Assembly (NCBI RefSeq): GCF_003001935.1
Contig: NZ_PVNG01000025.1
Span: forward strand, 62,001-126,000
Direction: 5' to 3'
Source: Nonomuraea fuscirosea
GTDB taxonomy: Bacteria > Actinomycetota > Actinomycetes > Streptosporangiales > Streptosporangiaceae
Length of the DNA: 64,000 nt
In this document: positions 59,307-64,000 of the stretch, piece by piece
How the letters are laid out: each line of letters opens with the position of its first letter
Numbering within the stretch: the first letter of the stretch is position 1
Program-made: the position numbers and the translations under genes
Notes under the pieces: model-generated
What the model was told of the DNA's origin: nothing
Databases searched by the model: none
What the model saw: the letters and a program-made list of their open reading frames with translations, nothing else

Positions 59307-61123
59307 GCGGCCTCGTACCGGCGGCGAAGGCGCCCGCGCCCGCGGGCGCCGGCGCGCCGGAACCGGAGGCGCTCCTCGCGCGGCACCGGCTCCACCTCCA
59401 CCAGGCGCGCCCCCTCCGGCACATGCCGGGGATCGTGCGTGACCATCAGCGTCGTCCGCCCGGCCATGAGCCGCCGCAGCGGCGTCATCACCTGGGCGGC
59501 CGTGGCGTCGTCCAGGCCGGTCATCGGCTCGTCGAGCACCAGCACGGGCGTGTCGCGCAGGATCGCCCTGGCGATCGCGATCCGCTGCCGCTGCCCGCCG
59601 GACAGCAGCCTGCCCCGCTGCCCCACCGGCGTGTCGTACCCCTGGGGCAGCAGTTTGACGAAGTCGTGCACGCCGGCCGCCTCCGCCGCCCTGATCACCT
59701 CGTCGAGCGGGGCGCCGGGACGGCCGTAGGCGATGTTCTCGCGTACGGAGCCGGAGAACAGCATCGTCTCCTGGTGCAGGATCGTCACGTTCTCCCGCAG
59801 CGACTCCCTGGTCAGGCTGCGGATGTCGACGCCGTCCAGCAGGATGCGGCCCTCGTCCGGGTCGTAGAAGCGCAGCAGCAGCTTGGCCACCGTGGACTTG
59901 CCGGCCCCACTCGGCCCGGCCAGGACCACGACCTCGCCGGGCTCGGCGGTGAACGACATGTCCCGCAGCACCGGCCGTCCCCGCCCCGGATAGGCGAAGC
60001 CGACCCCTTCGAAGGCGACTTCGCCCCGCGCGCGCCGTACCGGCTCGGCGTCGCGGGCGTCGGTGACGTCGGGACGCGACCGCAGGATCTCGATGACCCG
60101 GTCCGATCCCGCCGCCGCCTCCGACACGGTCAGGGCCAGCTCACCCAGCCCCTGTACGGCCGGGTAGAGCAGGGCCAGGTAGGCCGCGAAGGCCAGCAGC
60201 CCGCCGAGCGTCAGCCGGCCCGCCGCGATCTCCCACGCGCCGAACCCGAGGACGACGATCAGGCAGACGGTCTCGATGAGCTGGACCGCGGGGCCGTAGA
60301 GTCCGGCCAGCCAGGCCTGCACCATGTTCGCGCGCAGCCAGCCGCGGCCCTCCTGGTGCAGCCGCCGCGACTCGGCGTCCTGCCGGTTGTAGGCCTGCAC
60401 GAGCGGCTGGTTGGCCAGCCCTTCCTCAAGGACGCTGTTCATCGCCCCGTTGCTGGCCCGCTCGCGTGCCGCCGCCGTCCTGAACCGGGACGCGAACACC
60501 TTCGAGACCACCAGGAACAGCGGGATCAGCGCCATGGTGAGCAGCGCGAGGTCCCAGCGGATGAAGAACGCCGCCCCCGCGAAGAAGACGACGCTGGCGG
60601 CCGTGGTGATCGCGCGGACGAGCCCGGACCCGACGAGTTCCTCGATGGCCTCGACGTCGTCGGTCATCCGCGCCATCAGGTCGCCCAGGCGCCGGTTCTC
60701 GGAGAAGTCGGGCGCGAGCGTCTGCAGGTGGGCGTAGACCCGGTCGCGCAGGGCCAGCAGGAACCGTTCCGCGCCGAGCGCGGTGAGGTAGGCCCCCGCG
60801 AAGGAGGTCGCCCCGGCGATCGCGGCGAGCCCGAGCCAGGTGAACGCGGGCACCCAGAAGGCGCCCAGGTCCCGGGTCGTGAGAACGGTGTCGGTGATGT
60901 GGCCGAACAGGCGGATCGCGGCGACCTCGCAGAGCGCGGCCAGGATGGCGAACACCACCCCAGCCGCGAAGAGCCGGCGCAATCCGCGGGTGTCCGGCCA
61001 GAACTCGCGGAATGTGCGGCGAAGCGAAATCGCCGGCGCGAGTTCACGGCCGGAGGCGTTCAAAGAGAGCCGGCGGCTCAGCCGCCGGCCCTCTCCGCTG
61101 GGGTTACTTAGCACCCCCACCAC
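59285..61123 (-). CDS. ABC exporter (fused membrane and ATPase domains)
   Basis: Up to 612 residues: a six-helix exporter domain (about 55-340) and an ATPase domain (about 370-590) with VVVLAGPSGAGKSTVAKLLL, LHQETMLFSGSVRENIAYG, LLSGGQRQRIAIARAI, VLVLDEPMTGLDD and MVTHDPRH. It belongs to the MsbA/lipid-drug-peptide exporter group and lacks a C39 peptidase domain. The exact start is uncertain: GTG 61123 overlaps a small peptide gene, while TTG 61063 lies just after a strong hairpin. The overlap suggests export of that peptide. The C-terminus lies in the tandem repeat. Confidence 0.88.
   Translation of the reverse strand: MVGVLSNPSGEGRRLSRRLSLNASGRELAPAISLRRTFREFWPDTRGLRRLFAAGVVFAILAALCEVAAIRLFGHITDTVLTTRDLGAFWVPAFTWLGLAAIAGATSFAGAYLTALGAERFLLALRDRVYAHLQTLAPDFSENRRLGDLMARMTDDVEAIEELVGSGLVRAITTAASVVFFAGAAFFIRWDLALLTMALIPLFLVVSKVFASRFRTAAARERASNGAMNSVLEEGLANQPLVQAYNRQDAESRRLHQEGRGWLRANMVQAWLAGLYGPAVQLIETVCLIVVLGFGAWEIAAGRLTLGGLLAFAAYLALLYPAVQGLGELALTVSEAAAGSDRVIEILRSRPDVTDARDAEPVRRARGEVAFEGVGFAYPGRGRPVLRDMSFTAEPGEVVVLAGPSGAGKSTVAKLLLRFYDPDEGRILLDGVDIRSLTRESLRENVTILHQETMLFSGSVRENIAYGRPGAPLDEVIRAAEAAGVHDFVKLLPQGYDTPVGQRGRLLSGGQRQRIAIARAILRDTPVLVLDEPMTGLDDATAAQVMTPLRRLMAGRTTLMVTHDPRHVPEGARLVEVEPVPREERLRFRRAGARGRGRLRRRYEAAEPLSPA
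61064..61094 (-). terminator. Hairpin between the small peptide gene and the exporter (attenuator-like)
   Basis: Nine contiguous GC pairs (GCCGGCGGC/GCCGCCGGC, loop TGA) extended by four more pairs across one mismatch, followed on the minus strand by TTTG. It could reduce read-through from a highly expressed small gene into the exporter. If the exporter starts at 61123 the hairpin is inside its coding region. Confidence 0.6.
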
Positions 61124-61224
61124 CTACGGCGACCACAGCAGCTCCACCGGCGATGACAGCGGCGGCGCCGACGGCAGCCCCATCCTTGCTGGAAGCCGGC
61201 CTGTGAGAGTTTCGTGCTCGCCAT
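61104..61224 (-). CDS. Candidate small peptide gene with a disrupted frame
   Basis: An excellent ribosome site (GGGGGAGGAAAC) precedes ATG 61224, opening MASTKLSQAGFQQG. In that frame the remainder is an unlikely Arg/Cys/Trp-rich tail ending at 61108. One frame over, the DNA reads KDGAAVGAAAVIAGG, then AAVVAVGGGGAK and a stop at 61104, a smooth hydrophobic Gly/Ala/Val peptide. A +1 shift after the Phe-Gln codons would give a 39-residue product resembling a bacteriocin or modified-peptide precursor. Frameshift mutation, sequencing error or recoding are all possible. It directly precedes an ABC exporter. Confidence 0.4.
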
Positions 61225-61279
61225 GTTTCCTCCCCCGTTGGCGGAACACTGACAAATCGGACGCTAGCACCCGAATTGC

Positions 61280-61309
61280 GATAAATCAGCAGATAATCGC
61301 TGATTTCAA
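61280..61309 (-). promoter_or_regulatory. Promoter with internal palindrome upstream of the small peptide gene
   Basis: On the minus strand TTGAAA (61304-61309) and TTTATC (61280-61285) are 18 bp apart. The perfect arms AAATCAGC (61283-61290) and GCTGATTT (61299-61306) form an operator-like palindrome over the spacer. The whole 61225-61410 stretch is unusually AT-rich for this window and otherwise contains no gene. Confidence 0.55.
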
Positions 61310-61410
61310 AGAGACTTGACTGGTAAAACCAGACGGGAAAGGCGATGAAGACACCCGCGTAAAGTCAGCGGCCCACAAGTAAAAGAACCAACCGAACACC
61401 ACCCCGAAGC

Positions 61411-61447
61411 AAAAAGACGCTCCCGGGAGGCGATTCCCAGGAGCGTC
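61411..61447 (-). terminator. Rho-independent terminator of the helicase gene
   Basis: A 12-bp stem (GACGCTCCCGGG with CCCAGGAGCGTC, one G-U pair) and 8-nt loop are followed on the minus strand by five T residues. This is the only hairpin in the window with a proper U-tract. It lies about 65 bp beyond the helicase stop. Confidence 0.85.
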
Positions 61448-61463
61448 CGCCGCCGACACCGAC

Positions 61464-61522
61464 GTCAGGTCAGGCCAGCTTGTGCAGGTCGGGTCAGGTC
61501 AGCTCGGGCAGGTCAGGTCAGC
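61464..61522 (-). repeat. Short tandem repeat, 3 copies, spanning the helicase stop codon
   Basis: GGTCAGGTCAGC (plus-strand reading) occurs at 61511-61522, where its second TCA is the complement of the stop codon, and at 61492-61503, with a degenerate copy at 61464-61479. Together they form an 8-12 bp core repeated with 16-20 bp spacing directly after the gene. Confidence 0.78.
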
Positions 61523-64000
61523 GACGAGTACGCCACCACGCCGCGCCGCATCCCGTCCACCGCCTTGATCGCCGTCTGCTTGATCTTGCTACCGGGCGGC
61601 GCCGCGTTCCCGAGCTGCCCGAGCAGGTCCATCAGCTGCTTCACCCAGCGCACGAAGTCACCGGCCGCCAGCTCGTTGCCGTTGATCCCCTCCATCAGCA
61701 CCGCGTCCAGCGTGTGACCCTTCGTCCAGCGGAACGCCGCCCACGCGAACCCCAGATCCGGCTCCCTGATCGTGGACAGCCCGTGGTCGGACTCGATGCC
61801 CTCCAGCTCCCCCCACAGCCGGATCATCGCCGACAGCGCGTCCTGCGCCCGCCCCGCCGGGATCTTCGGCCGGCGGGCGTCGTCGGACGCCCGCGACTCG
61901 AACACCAGCGCCGACACGCACGCCGCCAGCTCCGCCGGGTCCAGCTCCTCCCACAGGCCGTTGCGCAGGCACTCGGCGGTCAGCAGGTCCAGCTCGGTGT
62001 AGAGGCGCCCCAACCGGCGGCCCTCGTCGGTGACCGCCTCCTCCTCCAGGTAACCGAGCTGCTCCAGCACCGAGCAGATGCGGTCGAACGTACGGGAGAT
62101 GACGTGCGAACGGCCCTCCACCCGGCGGCGCAGCCCCTCGGTCTCGCGCAGCAGCTTGTAGTAGCGCTCGGCCCAGCGCGCATGGTCCTCCCGCTCGTCG
62201 CACCCGTGGCACGGATGCTGCCGGATACGCCGGCGCAGCTCGTTGACCTCGTCGTCCTCCACGGCGTGGTCCCGCGCCCTGACCGGCTTGCCCAGATCGC
62301 GGTCACCCATCTTGGCCAGCAGCGTCGAGACCAGGTTGGCGCGCTCCTTCGGCGAGCGGCCGTTGAAGTTCTTCGGGATGCGCAGCTTCTCCAGCGGCTC
62401 GACCGGCACCGGGAAGTCCGCCGGATCGAGCTTCTTGATCTGCTTGCCGATCGTCAGCACCAGCGGGCTCGGCCCCGTCCCGCGCGGATTGCGGCCGGGA
62501 TCGAGCACGATCGCCAGCCCCGCCCTACGCCCGCCCGGCACCCGGATCACGTCACCGGGCTGCAACGCCTCCAGCGACTTCACCGCCGCGGCCCGCCGGG
62601 CCGTCCCGCGCTGACGCGACAGCTCCGCCTCCCGGTCCGACAGCCGGCGGCGCAACGCCGCGTATTCCGGGAAGTCACCCAGATGGCACGTCATGGCCTC
62701 CTGGTAGCCCTCCAGGGCCTCCTCGTGCTTGCGCAGCTGCTTGGCCAGCCCCACGACCGCCCGGTCGGCCTGGAACTGCGCGAACGACTCCTCCAGCAGC
62801 GTCCTGGCCCGCTCCCGCCCGAACTGGCCGACCAGGTTGACCGCCATGTTGTACGAAGGCTGGAAACTCGACCGCAGCGGATACGTCCGCGTGCCCGCCA
62901 GCCCCGCCACCGACAGCGGATCCATGCCCGGCTGCCACAGCACCACCGCGTGACCCTCGACGTCGATGCCGCGCCGCCCGGCCCGCCCGGTCAGCTGGGT
63001 GTACTCCCCCGGCGTCAGGTCGGCGTGCGTCTCACCGTTCCACTTGTCCAGCTTCTCGATCACCACGCTGCGGGCCGGCATGTTGATGCCCAGCGCCAGC
63101 GTCTCCGTCGCGAACACGGCCTTGACCAGCCCGCGGGTGAACAGCTCCTCCACGACCTCCTTGAAGGCCGGCAGCATGCCCGCGTGGTGCGCCGCCAGCC
63201 CCCGCTCCAGGCAGTCGCGCCACTCCAGATAACCCAGCACCGCCAGGTCCTCGTCCGGCAGGTGAGCCGTGCGCTCGTCGACGAGCTGCCTGATCTCGTG
63301 CCGCTCCCGGTCGGTGGTGAGCCGGATGCCCGCGTACAGGCACTGCTGCACCGCCGCCTGACAGCCGGCCCGCGAGAAGATGAACGTGATCGCCGGCAGC
63401 AGCCCCTCGGAGTCCAGCTTCTCGATCACCTGCACCCGGTCGGGCGGGCGCGAGCGCTGCGGCCTGCCGTAACCCCGCCGGCCCCGCCCCGACGTCAGCC
63501 GCTCGGCGTCGCGCGTCACCCGCATCAGCGTCGGATTGATCCGCGGCGTCAGGTCGTCGCTGACGAACAGGTCGTAGATCCGGTTGCCGACCATCATGTG
63601 CTGCCACAGCGGCACCGGCCGGTGCTCGTCCACGATCACCGTCGTGTCGCCGCGCACCTCGCCCATCCACTCGCCGAACTCCTCGGCGTTGCTCACCGTC
63701 GCCGACAGCGCCACCAGCCGGACCGACTCGGGCAGGTGGATGATGACCTCTTCCCACACCGCGCCGCGGAAGCGGTCGGCCAGGTAGTGGACCTCGTCCA
63801 TCACGGCGAACCCCAGCCCGGCCAGCGTCGCCGAGCCGGCGTAGAGCATGTTGCGCAGCACCTCCGTGGTCATGACCACGATGGGCGCCTCGCCGTTGAC
63901 GCTGTTGTCGCCGGTCAGCAGGCCGACCTTGCCGGTGCCGTACCGTTTGACCAGGTCGTTGTACTTCTGGTTGGACAACGCCTTGATGGGGGTGGTGTAG
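61513..64000 (-). CDS. helY: Ski2-like DEAD/DEAH helicase (HelY type), partial
   Basis: At least 829 residues. The 5' end lies beyond the window, whose last visible codons read YTTPIKALSNQKY (motif Ia). Motifs present: MTTEVLRNMLY, Walker B VMDEVHYLAD (DEVH), ALSATVSNAEEF, AHHAGMLPAFKE, TETLALGINMPARSVVIEKLDKWNG and QLTGRAGRRGIDVEGH (motif VI). A long C-terminal region with a zinc-knuckle-like CHGCDER follows. It belongs to the actinobacterial HelY group of Ski2-like helicases, probably acting in RNA metabolism. A U-tract terminator lies downstream. Confidence 0.9.
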   Translation of the reverse strand, partial: YTTPIKALSNQKYNDLVKRYGTGKVGLLTGDNSVNGEAPIVVMTTEVLRNMLYAGSATLAGLGFAVMDEVHYLADRFRGAVWEEVIIHLPESVRLVALSATVSNAEEFGEWMGEVRGDTTVIVDEHRPVPLWQHMMVGNRIYDLFVSDDLTPRINPTLMRVTRDAERLTSGRGRRGYGRPQRSRPPDRVQVIEKLDSEGLLPAITFIFSRAGCQAAVQQCLYAGIRLTTDRERHEIRQLVDERTAHLPDEDLAVLGYLEWRDCLERGLAAHHAGMLPAFKEVVEELFTRGLVKAVFATETLALGINMPARSVVIEKLDKWNGETHADLTPGEYTQLTGRAGRRGIDVEGHAVVLWQPGMDPLSVAGLAGTRTYPLRSSFQPSYNMAVNLVGQFGRERARTLLEESFAQFQADRAVVGLAKQLRKHEEALEGYQEAMTCHLGDFPEYAALRRRLSDREAELSRQRGTARRAAAVKSLEALQPGDVIRVPGGRRAGLAIVLDPGRNPRGTGPSPLVLTIGKQIKKLDPADFPVPVEPLEKLRIPKNFNGRSPKERANLVSTLLAKMGDRDLGKPVRARDHAVEDDEVNELRRRIRQHPCHGCDEREDHARWAERYYKLLRETEGLRRRVEGRSHVISRTFDRICSVLEQLGYLEEEAVTDEGRRLGRLYTELDLLTAECLRNGLWEELDPAELAACVSALVFESRASDDARRPKIPAGRAQDALSAMIRLWGELEGIESDHGLSTIREPDLGFAWAAFRWTKGHTLDAVLMEGINGNELAAGDFVRWVKQLMDLLGQLGNAAPPGSKIKQTAIKAVDGMRRGVVAYSSLT

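Noticed and set aside
59423..61111. Long plus-strand open frame over the ABC exporter
   Set aside because: It lies antisense to an exporter with all ABC motifs and has repetitive Arg/His/Pro composition typical of a shadow frame.
1..64000. Genomic island, prophage or integrated element
   Set aside because: No integrase, transposase, phage structural gene, tRNA or att-like direct repeat was found, and composition is uniform apart from short intergenic AT-rich pockets.

Overview
The window is very GC-rich, with strong G/C preference at third codon positions, GGAGG-type ribosome sites alternating with apparently leaderless starts, many TetR/LacI/GntR/XRE regulators and large secreted glycosidases. 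This points to a filamentous actinomycete, most likely Streptosporangiales (for example Nonomuraea). The lineage is an inference from gene content. No rRNA, tRNA, CRISPR array, transposase or integrase was seen, so it looks like chromosomal arm or core-flank sequence.

Layout. 1-5155: a possible signalling/conflict module made of a cytoplasmic subtilisin-like protease, an ECF-type sigma factor and a small partner on the minus strand, divergent from a TPR-CHAT (caspase-like) protease. 5267-7056: a secreted ricin-B lectin and a secreted guanyl RNase with its barstar inhibitor. 7108-14103: an MFS exporter with its TetR repressor, a streptomycin-kinase-like gene broken by an in-frame TGA, a divergent Rrf2/NmrA redox pair resembling RsrR, a LysR regulator and a class III aminotransferase. 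14316-23586: a giant secreted GH92 mannosidase converging on a sugar ABC importer whose LacI regulator is divergent. 23749-28144: SDR, FAD monooxygenase, a tandem P-loop kinase-like protein and a TetR regulator. 28141-32709: a CoA-transferase / CitE lyase / TRAP-permease operon under a divergent FCD GntR regulator. 32868-39192: regulators, a HAD phosphatase, an inositol-phosphatase-like enzyme, DedA, an aldo-keto reductase and a small kinase.

39338-50045 is the most coherent system: nine tightly coupled plus-strand genes encoding a cytoplasmic GH127 beta-L-arabinofuranosidase with an intact Cys/Zn site, a complete peptide ABC importer, a proline-iminopeptidase-like hydrolase, a Xaa-Pro-type M24 aminopeptidase and a DapA-family lyase. 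A secreted zinc metallopeptidase and a GH36 alpha-galactosidase follow on the other strand. Together these suggest uptake and dismantling of arabinosylated, (hydroxy)proline-rich plant cell-wall peptides such as extensins. That function is inferred from gene combination.

50091-64000 continues with an iron-box-controlled siderophore-interacting protein, a low-complexity membrane protein, TetR regulators, a STAS protein lacking the phosphorylatable serine, an RNB ribonuclease, an ABC exporter preceded by a frame-disrupted small peptide gene and a hairpin, and the 3' part of a HelY-type helicase.

A second recurrent signal cuts across these regions. At least six unrelated genes on both strands end inside a locus-specific short tandem repeat whose first unit carries the gene's own stop codon (unit lengths from 6 to about 45 bp). 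The clearest are at 773-860, 11665-11821, 23574-23654, 32821-32873, 59207-59306 and 61464-61522.
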